Of a stretch of 64,000 nucleotides of DNA, positions 26,369 to 35,325 are shown piece after piece. A model generated the notes under the pieces. That model searched no databases. It worked only from the letters and a program-made list of their open reading frames with translations, and was not told the DNA's origin. This DNA comes from Polaromonas sp. (GTDB taxonomy: Bacteria; Pseudomonadota; Gammaproteobacteria; Burkholderiales; Burkholderiaceae_C), in the NCBI GenBank assembly GCA_013297865.1, contig JAAFIP010000004.1:186001-250000 (forward strand), written 5' to 3'. The translations under genes and the position numbers were made by a program. Every line of letters starts with the position of its first letter. Position 1 is the stretch's first letter.

Positions 26369-26944
26369 TCAGCTGCGCAGATGCCCCAGTGGCAGCATGT
26401 GCGATGCCTTGACCTCACCCAGCGAAAAACTGGTGTGCAGGTCTTTCACATGCGGCAGGTTGATCAAGCGGTCCATGGCAAAACGTGAATAGGCATCCAG
26501 ATCGGTGGCCATGACGGTGATTTCAAACGAGCCTTCGCCAGAGATATGGTGGCAGCTCATCACCTCGGGCATCTGGATCAACTGCTCCTTGAGTTCACGC
26601 GTGACTTCGCCGGTGTTGCGGTCAGCATAGATGCGCACAAAGGCTATCACCCCCAAGCCCAGCTTGTGGCGGTTCAGCGCGGCATGGTAGCCACTGATGT
26701 AGCCCTCGGTCTCCAGCCTGCGCACGCGCCGCCAACAGGGCGCAGGCGACAGGCCCACCCGGTTGGCCAGTTCGGCATTGGTCAGCCGGCCATCGGCCTG
26801 CAGCTGGCTCAGAATGTGGATGTCGAATTTGTCCAAGCCCGTGAGGACTTCATCGACTTCGGGCGTTTGTGGGCTGGCCATGGCGCTGGGCGGCTGCGGT
26901 GGCCTGGCTTTGGCAGTAGTGCTGGACGTTTGTTTCGTTGGCAT
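26369..26944 (-). CDS. Lrp/AsnC family transcriptional regulator
   Basis: A 191-residue regulator. After an unusual Ser/Thr/Pro-rich extension (to about 33) it has the Lrp winged helix (LDKFDIHILSQLQADGRLTNAELANRVGLSPAPCWRRVRRLE) and a RAM ligand-binding domain (GVIAFVRIYADR, SCHHISGEGSFEITVMATDLDAYSRF). The shorter start at residue 22 (MASPQTPEVD) is also possible. It is divergent from an aminotransferase gene across about 100 bases, so it probably controls that gene in response to an amino acid. Confidence 0.9.
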   Translation of the reverse strand: MPTKQTSSTTAKARPPQPPSAMASPQTPEVDEVLTGLDKFDIHILSQLQADGRLTNAELANRVGLSPAPCWRRVRRLETEGYISGYHAALNRHKLGLGVIAFVRIYADRNTGEVTRELKEQLIQMPEVMSCHHISGEGSFEITVMATDLDAYSRFAMDRLINLPHVKDLHTSFSLGEVKASHMLPLGHLRS

Positions 26945-27044
26945 GGTGTTTGGGGCGTGATTCTTTCAAATGATACCCAGCTTGGGGCATGAAACGCAAT
27001 AAATTTTGGTGAGCAACGCATACTTTGGCTGCTACAGTTAAGCC

Positions 27045-28208
27045 ATGCGAAACACCATCCAATCCCTGGAAGAATCCAAAATCCGCGAAGTTGCCAACGC
27101 AGGCATGGGCCGCACCGATGTGCTCAAATTCTGGTTTGGCGAGAGCGACGAAGTCACGCCCGAGTTCATCCGCCAGGCGGCCATCGAATCCCTGCAGGCT
27201 GGCGACACTTTCTACGTCCATAACCTGGGCTTCCCAGAGCTGCGCGAAGCACTGGCGGCCTACGCCACGCGGCTGCACCAGCCGGTTCAGGCAGAGCGTA
27301 TCGCTGTGACGGCAGGTGGCGTCAATGCGCTGATGTTGGCCTGCCAGATATTGATCGATGCAGGCGATGAGGTCGTGGCCATCACACCCGTGTGGCCCAA
27401 TCTGACAGCGCAGCCCCTCGTGATGGGCGCTGCGCTGCGCACCGTGGCCCTGCAGCCGTCACTGTCTGGCGCATGGACGCTGGATATGGCGAAGCTGCTG
27501 GAAGCGGTGACCGCGAAAACCAAGTTGCTGATCCTGAACGCACCGAACAACCCCACTGGCTGGACGCTGTCCAAGGCACAGCAGCAAACCATCCTGGAAC
27601 ATTGCCGCCGCACAGGCACCTGGATTCTGGCCGACGAGGTGTATGAACGGCTGTACTACGCAGGCGACACGGCCAACGGCTGCGCACCCAGTTTTCTGGA
27701 CATCAGCACAAGCGACGACCGGCTGATTGTGGTGGGCTCAATGAGCAAGAGTTTTTTAATGACAGGTTGGCGCACGGGCTGGCTGGTCATGCCGTCTGCG
27801 ATGGTGGCGCACATGGGCAAACTGATCGAGTTCAACACTTCGTGTTCGCCGCTGTTTGTGCAGCGTGCCTGTGTGGCCGCACTGTCCCGCAGCGAAGAGG
27901 TGACGCCGGGTGTGGTGGCACACTTGAAAACCTGTCGCGACACACTGGTGCCTTTGCTGCAAGCTGTGCCTAGAGTGCAGGTGCAGGCAGCCAGTGGCGG
28001 TATGTATGCGTTTTTCAGGATCGACGGGATGGATGATTCGCTGGATGTGGCCAAGCGTCTGGTGACTGAAGCAGGCCTGGGGCTGGCACCGGGCAATGCC
28101 TTTGCACCCGAGGGACAGGGGTGGCTGCGCTGGTGTTTTGCGTCTAAGGATGTGGGGCGTTTGGGGCAGGGGGTAGAGCGGCTGCAAGGTTGGTTGGCAC
28201 GGCGTTGA
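27045..28208 (+). CDS. PLP-dependent aminotransferase, class I/II
   Basis: A 387-residue fold-type I aminotransferase. Features in order: FYVHNLGFPELREALAAYATR, the NAPNNPTGW motif, ADEVYERLYY, PLP lysine 235 in VGSMSKSFLMTGWRTGW, and a C-terminal Arg region. It is related to aspartate/aromatic or valine-pyruvate aminotransferases; the exact substrate is not clear. Divergent from the Lrp regulator. Confidence 0.88.
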   Translation: MRNTIQSLEESKIREVANAGMGRTDVLKFWFGESDEVTPEFIRQAAIESLQAGDTFYVHNLGFPELREALAAYATRLHQPVQAERIAVTAGGVNALMLACQILIDAGDEVVAITPVWPNLTAQPLVMGAALRTVALQPSLSGAWTLDMAKLLEAVTAKTKLLILNAPNNPTGWTLSKAQQQTILEHCRRTGTWILADEVYERLYYAGDTANGCAPSFLDISTSDDRLIVVGSMSKSFLMTGWRTGWLVMPSAMVAHMGKLIEFNTSCSPLFVQRACVAALSRSEEVTPGVVAHLKTCRDTLVPLLQAVPRVQVQAASGGMYAFFRIDGMDDSLDVAKRLVTEAGLGLAPGNAFAPEGQGWLRWCFASKDVGRLGQGVERLQGWLARR

Positions 28209-28268
28209 TTTTTGGCTGTGTTCATCGGAGATTTTGGGTCGTCGTAGGGTGATTGCGTCATCTCGTAC

Positions 28269-28496
28269 GCACGGCTAGGTATTCATCATCCGCCCTCATA
28301 CTGGGGTACCAGAAATCGGTCGGCTGATAAATACCTAGCCGTGCAGCAACCATGGTAGCGCGCTACCCGTAGTCTCCGTCGGCTCTTCGTGTTCAATACC
28401 GGTAGCGCACTGCCCGGGTTGCAGGCGAGATGGTGTGTGCCGAACGACCGATTTCTGGTACCCCAGTATGAGGGCGTTTGGCATGCACCATCTCGC
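28269..28496. repeat. Two head-to-head hairpin units with an identical 32-base loop
   Basis: The gap 28209-28613 has no gene. It contains two units in opposite orientation. Unit 1 (28269-28344): stem arm GCACGGCTAGGTATT (28269-28283) and its exact complement at 28330-28344, loop 28291-28322. Unit 2 (complement of 28425-28496): arms GCGAGATGGTG (28425-28435) and complement at 28486-28496, loop 28445-28476. The two 32-base loops are perfect reverse complements, while the stems are unrelated in sequence but keep base pairing. A further similar tail follows each (28345-28368 and 28399-28424, GCAACC...GCGCTACC). This is the pattern of a structured RNA or single-stranded-DNA element. Confidence 0.8.
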
Positions 28497-28613
28497 CCGA
28501 AGCAAACTACGCCAGAACAGAGCAAACCCAGCCAAAACAGCGAAGCAGTGCACAAAACCACGTAAAAGTGACCCATCCATAAACCAACCCTCAGAGTTAG
28601 GGATAATCAAGCC

Positions 28614-29708
28614 ATGAGCGGCAATACTTTTGGACATTTATTCGCAGTCACCAATTTTGGTGAATCCCACGGCCCGGCCATTGGCTGTGTGATTGATGGC
28701 TGCCCACCCGGCATGGCGCTGAGCGAGGCCGATATCCAGCCCGACCTGGACCGCCGTCGTCCTGGCACCAGCAAATTCGTCACCCAGCGCAACGAGCCAG
28801 ACACGGTGGAAATCCTCTCTGGCGTCTACGAAGGGCGGACCACGGGCACACCGATTTGCCTGCTGATCAAAAACACCGACCAGCGCAGCAAAGACTACAG
28901 TGAGATCGCTCGCACCTTCCGCCCTGGCCACGCCGACTACAGCTACATCCAAAAATACGGCCTGCGTGACCCGCGCGGAGGCGGCCGCTCGTCTGCGCGC
29001 CTGACCGCGCCCATGGTGGCAGCCGGTGCGGTGGCCAAAAAATGGCTGCTGCAAAAATACGGCACCGTATTTCGTGGCTGCATGACGCAGATTGGCGATG
29101 TGGCCATTGGTTTTGAAAGCTGGAGCCATGTGCAACACAACCCGTTTTTTGCTCCCATTGCTGACACCACCGCGCTGGAACACTACATGAACACCCTGCG
29201 CAAAAGCGGCGACTCCTGTGGGGCGCGCCTGCGCGTGACAGCCGCCAACATGCCGGTAGGCCTGGGCCAGCCGCTGTTTGACAAGCTCGATGCCGATATC
29301 GCCTACGCCATGATGGGTATCAACGCGGTTAAAGGTGTGGAGATTGGTGCCGGTTTTGCCAGCGTGACGCACAAAGGCAGCACCCATGGTGATGCACTGT
29401 CGGCTCAGGGGTTTAAGCACAACAACGCGGGCGGCGTGCTGGGCGGCATCAGCACCGGACAGGATCTGGAAGTGAGCATTGTGGTCAAGCCCACCAGTTC
29501 CATCCTCGTGCCGCGCGAGACCATGGACATCGACGGCAATGCTGCCGAAGTCATTACCAAAGGCCGCCATGACCCGTGTGTGGGCATCCGTGCCACGCCG
29601 ATTGCCGAGGCTATGCTGGCGCTGGTGGTGATGGAGCATGCGCTGGCGCACCGCGCGCAGTGTGGTGATGTGGTCAGCAGCACGCCGGTGATCAAGGGCA
29701 GTGTTTGA
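28614..29708 (+). CDS. aroC: Chorismate synthase AroC
   Basis: The 364-residue last enzyme of the shikimate pathway, turning 5-enolpyruvylshikimate 3-phosphate into chorismate with reduced FMN. It shows [19 protein letters not shown], the basic [45 protein letters not shown], and C-terminal [17 protein letters not shown]. Full length. The upstream region holds the paired hairpins. Confidence 0.97.
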   Translation: MSGNTFGHLFAVTNFGESHGPAIGCVIDGCPPGMALSEADIQPDLDRRRPGTSKFVTQRNEPDTVEILSGVYEGRTTGTPICLLIKNTDQRSKDYSEIARTFRPGHADYSYIQKYGLRDPRGGGRSSARLTAPMVAAGAVAKKWLLQKYGTVFRGCMTQIGDVAIGFESWSHVQHNPFFAPIADTTALEHYMNTLRKSGDSCGARLRVTAANMPVGLGQPLFDKLDADIAYAMMGINAVKGVEIGAGFASVTHKGSTHGDALSAQGFKHNNAGGVLGGISTGQDLEVSIVVKPTSSILVPRETMDIDGNAAEVITKGRHDPCVGIRATPIAEAMLALVVMEHALAHRAQCGDVVSSTPVIKGSV

Positions 29709-30958
29709 TTGACAGCGACGCGCAACCCAGGGCTGATACCCAGCCTCAAGGCTTTGCTGTAGGGCCGCATAAGGACAGGCGCGGGCGCGAGTTGCTGTCT
29801 TTTGCGGCCTTGTCGGCCAGCTATTTCGCACACCTGGGCTTTTTCAGCCCTTATCTATCGCTCTGGCTCAAGGACATTGGCCTGAGCATTGCGGTCATCA
29901 GCGTGCTGGCCTCGATGCAGTCAGCCACGCGCCTGTTTGCGCCCTATGGCTGGGGCTGGCTCAGTGACCGCACTGGCCAGCGTGTCAAGCTGCTGCGCTA
30001 CAGCGCGCTGGCAGCCATGCTGTCGTCTGCCTGCCTGTCGTGGGCGCAGCCCAGCGCGGTGTGGATCAGTGTGGTGCTGGTGGTGATGCTGATCCACTCC
30101 AGCGCCATGATGCCGATGAGCGAGGCGGCCATGGCCCAGATGGTCAGCCGGGGCGGGGGCTTTGACGCCAAGCGCTATGGGCGCGTGCGGCTGTGGGGTT
30201 CGATGGGATTTTTGCTGACGGTGCTCGCAGCAGGTTGGTGGTTTGAGCGCTTTGGCATGGCGCATTTTCCTCTGTGGTCGGTAGTGACGATGCTGGCGCT
30301 GATGCTGAGCACCTGGTGCTTGCCTGACACCCCTGAAAAGCCAGTGCAAGCCCACGAGCGCGTGGCGATCTGGCCCATCCTGCGCCAAAGCGCAGTGGCC
30401 TGGCTGTTCGTGAGCGTGTTTTTGCATGTGCTGGCCCATATGGGCGTGTACATCTACCTGTCGCTGTACCTGGACGCTTTGGGCTATAGCAAAACCACCA
30501 TCGGCATGCTGTGGGCAGTCTCGGTGGTGGTGGAGATCGCCTGGTTTTACAACCAAAGCCGCTGGCTGCCGCGCTACAGTCTGAGTGCCTGGCTGGTGAT
30601 TGCTGCGGCAGTGACAGCGTTGCGCATGGGCATGACCGCGGCAGGCGCGGGTGTGTTGGTGATTGCGCTGTTGGCCCAGGCTTTGCACGCCATCACCTTT
30701 GCAGCGCACCACACGGTGTGCATTGCCCTGCTGTCACACCATTTCCCGGGCCACGCGCGCGGTCGCGGGCAGGCCCTGTACACCGTGATTGGCTATGGGC
30801 TGCCCGGGGTATTAAGCGGTCTGGCAGGCGGCTACCTTACGACCTACTGGGGCCTGGCCAGCGTGTTTTGGGTAACTATGGTGGTGGCGCTGGCTGCCAC
30901 AGCCTGCGCCCTCAGGGTATGGGCGCTGCAACATCGGGTGCCTTTGCAAACGGGTTGA
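29705..30958 (+). CDS. MFS transporter (HcaT / 3-phenylpropionate permease-like)
   Basis: A 417-residue transporter with about twelve membrane segments. [19 protein letters not shown] and the segment-2/3 loop [18 protein letters not shown] are typical of the MFS_1-like HcaT/nucleoside symporter group. The TTG start at 29705 overlaps the aroC stop (TTGA). The substrate is unknown. Its 3' end overlaps the convergent EamA gene by 47 bases. Confidence 0.85.
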   Translation: MIDSDAQPRADTQPQGFAVGPHKDRRGRELLSFAALSASYFAHLGFFSPYLSLWLKDIGLSIAVISVLASMQSATRLFAPYGWGWLSDRTGQRVKLLRYSALAAMLSSACLSWAQPSAVWISVVLVVMLIHSSAMMPMSEAAMAQMVSRGGGFDAKRYGRVRLWGSMGFLLTVLAAGWWFERFGMAHFPLWSVVTMLALMLSTWCLPDTPEKPVQAHERVAIWPILRQSAVAWLFVSVFLHVLAHMGVYIYLSLYLDALGYSKTTIGMLWAVSVVVEIAWFYNQSRWLPRYSLSAWLVIAAAVTALRMGMTAAGAGVLVIALLAQALHAITFAAHHTVCIALLSHHFPGHARGRGQALYTVIGYGLPGVLSGLAGGYLTTYWGLASVFWVTMVVALAATACALRVWALQHRVPLQTG

Positions 30959-31805
30959 ATTCGCTCACCAGCGCGGTGGCTACCAGCACCAGTGCAGCAC
31001 CCAGCAACATGCCTGAGCTGACAGGCTCGTTCAAAAACAGATGCCCCCAGGCCACACCAAATAGCGGGATCATGAAAGCGGGCGTCATGGACGCGGTGGC
31101 CGATACATGGCGCATGATGCGCAGATGCATCCAGTAGGCCAAAGCGGAGGTGATGATGCCCATCACCGCCACTGCCGCCATGGCAGGCAAGGTAAAACGC
31201 GCTTGCGGCAGACTCCACAGCGTTGCAGGCGCCAGCAACAGCACTGACCACAGATGGATGCCAGCGGCAATCGCCACCGGCTCAATACGCGTGACAGCGC
31301 GTTTCATCAAGGGCGTAGAGATGCCGTAGCAAGCCGCTGCGCCGGTACAGGCCGCTGCGGCCCACAGCACGCTGGGCGACAGTGCAATAGGCCCCAGCCG
31401 CACGACCAGGGCCACACCGACAAAGCCGATCACGCAGCCCAGCAGCTTGCGCGGCGTAAGGGAGTCCACTTTCATCCAGGCACCGGCCAGGCAGCCGAAA
31501 ATCACCGCACTGGTATTGAGCAGGGCGCTGTAGCCTGCAGGGATATGCAAAGCCGCCCAGGCATAGAGCATGAAAGGCAGCGCTACAGACAAAACACCAA
31601 TCAAGAGCAGCTCTCGCCAGTGCGCCCAGGGCCAACGCTGGCGCAGCGCGCGCATGATGATGCTCAAGGTGATGGTGGCCAGGCCAATGCGCAGCCCGGC
31701 CAGCACTGCGGGGCCCAAAACGGGGCTGGCGATACGGATGAACAGAAAGGACGCTCCCCACAGTGCAGACAAGGTCATCAACTGGAGCAAAATTTTCAAG
31801 GGCAT
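30912..31805 (-). CDS. EamA/DMT family transporter
   Basis: A 297-residue inner-membrane protein with ten predicted hydrophobic segments in two EamA repeats (LWGASFLFIRIASPVLGP near the start; TGAAACYGISTPLMKRAV opening the second half). Such proteins export metabolites or amino acids; the substrate cannot be told. Start ATG at 31805 is chosen because the longer frame adds a second, unusual hydrophobic stretch before MPLKILLQLMTL. Confidence 0.87.
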   Translation of the reverse strand: MPLKILLQLMTLSALWGASFLFIRIASPVLGPAVLAGLRIGLATITLSIIMRALRQRWPWAHWRELLLIGVLSVALPFMLYAWAALHIPAGYSALLNTSAVIFGCLAGAWMKVDSLTPRKLLGCVIGFVGVALVVRLGPIALSPSVLWAAAACTGAAACYGISTPLMKRAVTRIEPVAIAAGIHLWSVLLLAPATLWSLPQARFTLPAMAAVAVMGIITSALAYWMHLRIMRHVSATASMTPAFMIPLFGVAWGHLFLNEPVSSGMLLGAALVLVATALVSEFNPFAKAPDVAAPIP

Positions 31806-32003
31806 GGGGGCAATCGTAAGGATAAGTATCTGCGTAATAGGTATCAAGCCTGCACAAAAGGACAGCGGACCAGGCAACCGGACATGCAGCGGGATTTGCT
31901 GGAACAAAACCCACTGCCTACCTAGAGCATAACGGTTCAGGCTATAATCATAGGCTGAGCATAAAGAGCTCGAGTCCTTTGTGCTTGTGTCAAAGCTTAA
32001 CCT

Positions 32004-32037
32004 TTGACAATTTCCAGGAAATTGTTTTTTCTATACT
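32004..32037 (+). promoter_or_regulatory. Putative promoter with a 19-bp palindrome between its boxes
   Basis: TTGACA (32004-32009) and TATACT (32032-32037) stand before the alanine-rich lipoprotein gene. Between them lies the perfect palindrome ACAATTTCC-A-GGAAATTGT (32007-32025). The 22-base spacing is longer than usual, as in promoters that need a DNA-distorting regulator. The palindrome runs into T6, so a weak hairpin cannot be excluded. Confidence 0.4.
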
Positions 32038-32061
32038 TTATTACTCAGTCAAGGAATTGAA

Positions 32062-32511
32062 ATGAAAAAGACCCTCGTATTGGCATCTTTGGTAGCCGCT
32101 GTTGCTTTGGCCGCTTGCGGTAAAACTGAGGCTCCTGCTGCTGCTCCCGCACCAGCACCAGCTCCTGCCGCCGCTGCTCCAGCACCCGCACCAGCTCCTG
32201 CTGCTGCCCCCGCTGTAGAAGCCGCTAAAGACGCAGCATCTGCTGCTGCTGGCGCTGCTGCCGCCGCTACCGGCGCTGCTGCTGATGCTGCCAAGGCCGC
32301 TGCTACTGCTGCTACCGGCGCTGCCGCTGGCGCTGCTGGTACCGCCGCTGGTGCTGCTGCCGACGCTGCCAAAGGTGCAATGGCCGCTGGTGCCGGTGCT
32401 GCTGACGCTGCCAAAGCTGCTGCTGGCGCTGCAACCGACGCTGCCAAAACTGCTGCTGGCGATGCTGCCAAAGCTGCTGCTGGTGCCGCCAAAGACGCAA
32501 TGAAGAAGTAA
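32062..32511 (+). CDS. Alanine-rich repetitive lipoprotein
   Basis: A 149-residue protein with a clear lipoprotein signal (MKKTLVLASLVAAVALAAC, Cys19) followed by a Pro-Ala stretch (about 25-52) and then degenerate repeats of the type AADAAKAAAGAA to the C-terminus MKK. More than half of the residues are Ala. The pattern of one Lys and one Asp per 10-12 residues predicts long amphipathic helices, as in histone-H1-like or LEA-like proteins. No catalytic motif; the role is unknown, perhaps an envelope spacer. It has its own promoter-like region and terminator. Confidence 0.85.
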   Translation: MKKTLVLASLVAAVALAACGKTEAPAAAPAPAPAPAAAAPAPAPAPAAAPAVEAAKDAASAAAGAAAAATGAAADAAKAAATAATGAAAGAAGTAAGAAADAAKGAMAAGAGAADAAKAAAGAATDAAKTAAGDAAKAAAGAAKDAMKK

Positions 32512-32526
32512 TTCTTCAGACTCTGG

Positions 32527-32552
32527 AAAAAGCTCCTTCGGGAGCTTTTTTT
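32527..32552 (+). terminator. Rho-independent terminator after the alanine-rich lipoprotein gene
   Basis: Stem AAAAAGCTCC / GGAGCTTTTT with a stable TTCG loop, followed by more T. Confidence 0.92.
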
Positions 32553-32615
32553 ACGTCTGCTGTTTGCCCAGAGGCAGTTTTCTGCACCTCAGATACGCTG
32601 CACAAGTCTATTGGC

Positions 32616-32671
32616 TTACTATCAATAACATAGCTGCTCCCGCGATATTCTATTGGCCTGGCGGCCCAAAA
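32616..32671 (+). repeat. Dispersed ~50-bp repeat, copy 4
   Basis: Forward copy lying between genes: TTACTATCAATAACATAGCT, then the CCCGCGATATTCTATTGG centre, then CCTGGCGGCCCAAAA. The right end equals that of copy 1. Confidence 0.9.
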
Positions 32672-32687
32672 CACTGATAAAAGACGT

Positions 32688-32716
32688 AAAAAAACCTCGG
32701 CATGCCGAGGTTTTTT
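32688..32716. terminator. Bidirectional Rho-independent terminator
   Basis: A perfect palindrome, ACCTCGGC/GCCGAGGT, flanked by A7 on the left and T6 on the right. It works in both directions and ends transcription of the BI-1 gene on the minus strand. Confidence 0.9.
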
Positions 32717-32751
32717 GCTTTCAGAGCAGCTGCGTTTGCAGCCTGGGCAGC

Positions 32752-33456
32752 TTAGTCGCGGTCGCCGCCAAAGATGCCCAGCAGAGCCAACAGGCTTTGG
32801 AAGACGTTGAAGATGTCCAGGTACAGGCTCAGCGTGGCGCTGATGTAGTTGGTCTCGCCGCCGTCCATGATCTGTTTGAGGTCATACAGCATGTAGGCCG
32901 AGAAGATGCCGATGGCCAGCATGCTGATGGCTGCCATACCCATGGTAGAGCCGGTCAACACTGCAACGATGCCACCTACCATCACGACCAGTGCTCCCAC
33001 AAACAGCCATTTGCCCATACCAGACAGGTCACGTTTGATCACACTGGCGAGGCTGGCCATGACAAAAAATACGCCAGCCGTGCCGCCAAAAGCCGTCATG
33101 ACCAGGCTGGGGCCGTTTTTGAAGCCCAGGACCGAAGCAATCAGGCGCGAGAGCATGATGCCCATAAAGAAGGTAAATGCCAGCAGCACAGGCACGCCAA
33201 TCGCGGAGTTTTTGGTCTTTTCAATCGCAAAGATGAACGCGAAAGCGCCGCCCATGAACAGCATAATGCTCATGCCAGCGCCCATACCGCGCAAAACATT
33301 GGTCAGACCGGTGGCCATGGCCAGCCAGGCGCCCAATACGGTGGGGACCAGGCTCAAGGCCAGCAGCCAGTAGGTGTTGCGCAAAACACGGTTGCGCTCA
33401 GCTGAGGCCAAACCGCCTGCTTGCGAATAATCAGCCGTTTGAATATGGTCGGACAT
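32752..33456 (-). CDS. Bax inhibitor-1 / YccA family membrane protein
   Basis: A 234-residue protein with seven hydrophobic segments and the BI-1 hallmarks: RNTYWLLALSLVPTVLGAW at the start and YMLYDLKQIMDGGETNYISATLSLYLDIFNVFQSLLALLG at the end, with the acidic residues that form the pH-sensing pair. The family forms calcium-leak channels or modulates FtsH in bacteria; the precise role here is unknown. The divergent gap to the next gene (33457-33665) shows no further gene. Confidence 0.92.
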   Translation of the reverse strand: MSDHIQTADYSQAGGLASAERNRVLRNTYWLLALSLVPTVLGAWLAMATGLTNVLRGMGAGMSIMLFMGGAFAFIFAIEKTKNSAIGVPVLLAFTFFMGIMLSRLIASVLGFKNGPSLVMTAFGGTAGVFFVMASLASVIKRDLSGMGKWLFVGALVVMVGGIVAVLTGSTMGMAAISMLAIGIFSAYMLYDLKQIMDGGETNYISATLSLYLDIFNVFQSLLALLGIFGGDRD

Positions 33457-33665
33457 AAATTCTCCTGTAATGAACTGCCGCTTCTACAAACTGCAATTTG
33501 CGACAGATAGCCGAATTCTAGGGCTAAACAGGGAGCGAGCACCAGTGTGGGCTGTATGGATTCCTACTTTTTGTATGGACACTTTTCACCACAACAGTGC
33601 GCGGGCGCCTCCCGTAGCGGGTATGCTCACACCTTGTTTGAATTTGCAACCTGGAACCTATCCTC

Positions 33666-34073
33666 ATGAAAACCAAAGCATTTCTGGAAGCCGCAGACGT
33701 CAAGGCCATTTTGCAGGCCGCTGAAGCCGAAGCGCTAAAAAATAACTGGGCCGTCACGATCTGCGTGGTCGATGATGGCGGCAATTTACTGGGTTTGCTG
33801 CGCCTGGACGGCTGCCCTGCAGTGTCTGCGCATATCGCCCCTGCCAAAGCACACACCTCCGCGCTGGGCCGCCGCGAAAGCAAAATGTACGAAGAAGTCA
33901 TCAACGGCGGACGCACCAGCTTTTTAAGCGCCCCCACCATCCAGGGCATGCTTGAAGGCGGCGTGCCGGTGATGAAAGATGGCCACTGCATTGGCGCTGT
34001 GGGCGTGAGCGGCGTGAAGTCGAGCGAAGACGCGCAGATTGCACGTGCAGGCATTGCTGCCATCGGCCTGTAA
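33666..34073 (+). CDS. GlcG/HbpS family protein
   Basis: A 135-residue soluble protein of the GlcG/HbpS (DUF336) family: VTICVVDDGGNLLGLLRLDGC, AKAHTSALGRRES, and the C-terminal GAVGVSGVKSSEDAQIARAG. Some members bind haem or cobalamin; others sit in glycolate or diol operons. No signal peptide. Alone, with a terminator behind it. Function not further assignable. Confidence 0.87.
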   Translation: MKTKAFLEAADVKAILQAAEAEALKNNWAVTICVVDDGGNLLGLLRLDGCPAVSAHIAPAKAHTSALGRRESKMYEEVINGGRTSFLSAPTIQGMLEGGVPVMKDGHCIGAVGVSGVKSSEDAQIARAGIAAIGL

Positions 34074-34090
34074 GCTACAGCCCGCGCGTT

Positions 34091-34128
34091 AAAAAGCCCT
34101 GCCAGACGAACAGTCTGCAGGGCTTTTT
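34091..34128. terminator. Rho-independent terminator between convergent genes
   Basis: Stem AAAAAGCCCTGC / GCAGGGCTTTTT with a 14-base loop. A and T runs on both sides suit the GlcG-like gene on the plus strand and bamC on the minus strand. Confidence 0.88.
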
Positions 34129-34151
34129 GCTGATGGACTTTGCTTGGAGGC

Positions 34152-35264
34152 TTACTTCAAGTCGTCGGCAATCACTTTGACAATACGCTGGGCGTTAGCT
34201 GAAGTTTCAGGTGCGCCCGCAGTGTTGAGCACGGACACGGTGCTGGCCTCGCCCTGGCTGCGCACGGCAATGCGGTATTTCAGCGGGGCGGCGTCTTTGC
34301 CGCCAGCGCCAAACAGCTTGCTCAGGAAGCCAGGCTCCTTGCCATCACTGGGTTCGACATAGCGCACAAAATACAGGCCCTGGGCGCGGTCGCGGTCTTC
34401 CACCGTAAAGCCGGTGCGGTCCAGCGCCAGGCCCACACGCCGCCAGGCACGGTCAAAGCCTTCGTCCACCTGCACTACAGGGGCACCATTGAGATCTGCC
34501 ACGCGGGAGGTGGGCTTGGGTGCGCCCGAGGCTACCAAGGCTTTGGACTGCTCTTGCGACACGCCCAGCTTGACCATCAGGCGACGCAGAAACTCGGCTT
34601 CCAGCTCAGGGTCGGCTGCGCGCGGCTCCCAGATGGTGCTTTCGTTTTGGGTGGCAGCCTTGCCGCCGGTAAGTTTTTCTACCAAGCCTCGGTGGCTGAT
34701 GTAAATCTCGGTGGCATCACCGTTGCGCTCCAGACGGGTACGGAACTTGTCGCGCTCGCCAGTGGAGTAGAGGCCTTCAAACACTTTGCCGATGGTGTTG
34801 CGGATAAAGTCCTGCGGCAGCTTGGCGCGGTTTTCAGCCCAGTCAGTTTCCAGGATGCCCAGGTTTTGCTGGTCGATATTGAGCAGAAAGCCACTTTCTT
34901 GCCAGAAATCGCGAATCGGGCTCCACAGCTGATCGGCGCTGCGGTTGACCACCAGCCAGCGCTGGTTGCCTGCGCGCTCAATGCGCACATCGCCTACCGA
35001 TGATGCGGCCACTGGCGTGCCTACTGTGGCCTGGCCTGCGTTGTAGCCGCTGGCAGTCACTGCGCCGCCAGGCACCACATAGCGTGTGTCGCGCGAGATG
35101 GCGCTCAAGTCGGGTGGAACTTCCAGCGACGGGCCTTTGCCTGCGCTTTTGTAGTCGATGCGGTCAGTCTCCAGCACCGAGCAGCCAGACACCAGCAGGA
35201 CGGCCAGTGTCAGGCCAAGCGAGCGGGAAGGCGAGGGTTTCAAAGCGCGAAAATGGGTCACCAC
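34152..35264 (-). CDS. bamC: Outer membrane protein assembly factor BamC (NlpB)
   Basis: A 370-residue lipoprotein of the BAM complex. Lipobox LVSGC gives Cys28; the following unstructured N-terminal stretch DRIDYKSAGKGPSLEVPPDLSAI binds BamD in known members. Two helix-grip domains follow, with RWLVVNRSADQLWSPIRDFWQESGF opening the first and VQVDEGFDRAWRRVGLALDRTGFTVEDRDRAQGLYFVRY the second. It stands directly after dapA, as in E. coli and other proteobacteria. Confidence 0.92.
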   Translation of the reverse strand: MVTHFRALKPSPSRSLGLTLAVLLVSGCSVLETDRIDYKSAGKGPSLEVPPDLSAISRDTRYVVPGGAVTASGYNAGQATVGTPVAASSVGDVRIERAGNQRWLVVNRSADQLWSPIRDFWQESGFLLNIDQQNLGILETDWAENRAKLPQDFIRNTIGKVFEGLYSTGERDKFRTRLERNGDATEIYISHRGLVEKLTGGKAATQNESTIWEPRAADPELEAEFLRRLMVKLGVSQEQSKALVASGAPKPTSRVADLNGAPVVQVDEGFDRAWRRVGLALDRTGFTVEDRDRAQGLYFVRYVEPSDGKEPGFLSKLFGAGGKDAAPLKYRIAVRSQGEASTVSVLNTAGAPETSANAQRIVKVIADDLK

Positions 35265-35325
35265 ACATGTATCCTAGATAAAACGGCAGGCAATTGCCTG
35301 CCAGGGCCACTGGGCAATCTGGTCT

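Noticed and set aside
28269-28496. CRISPR or integron attC array before aroC
   Set aside because: There are only two units, they are inverted rather than direct repeats, and no cas or integrase gene or attC core site is present.
28638-29831. 397-codon open frame opposite aroC
   Set aside because: Shadow of chorismate synthase; no recognisable domain and no ribosome-binding site.
32062-32511. Histone H1-like DNA-binding protein
   Set aside because: The Lys/Ala repeats look similar, but the clear lipobox sends the protein to the envelope.
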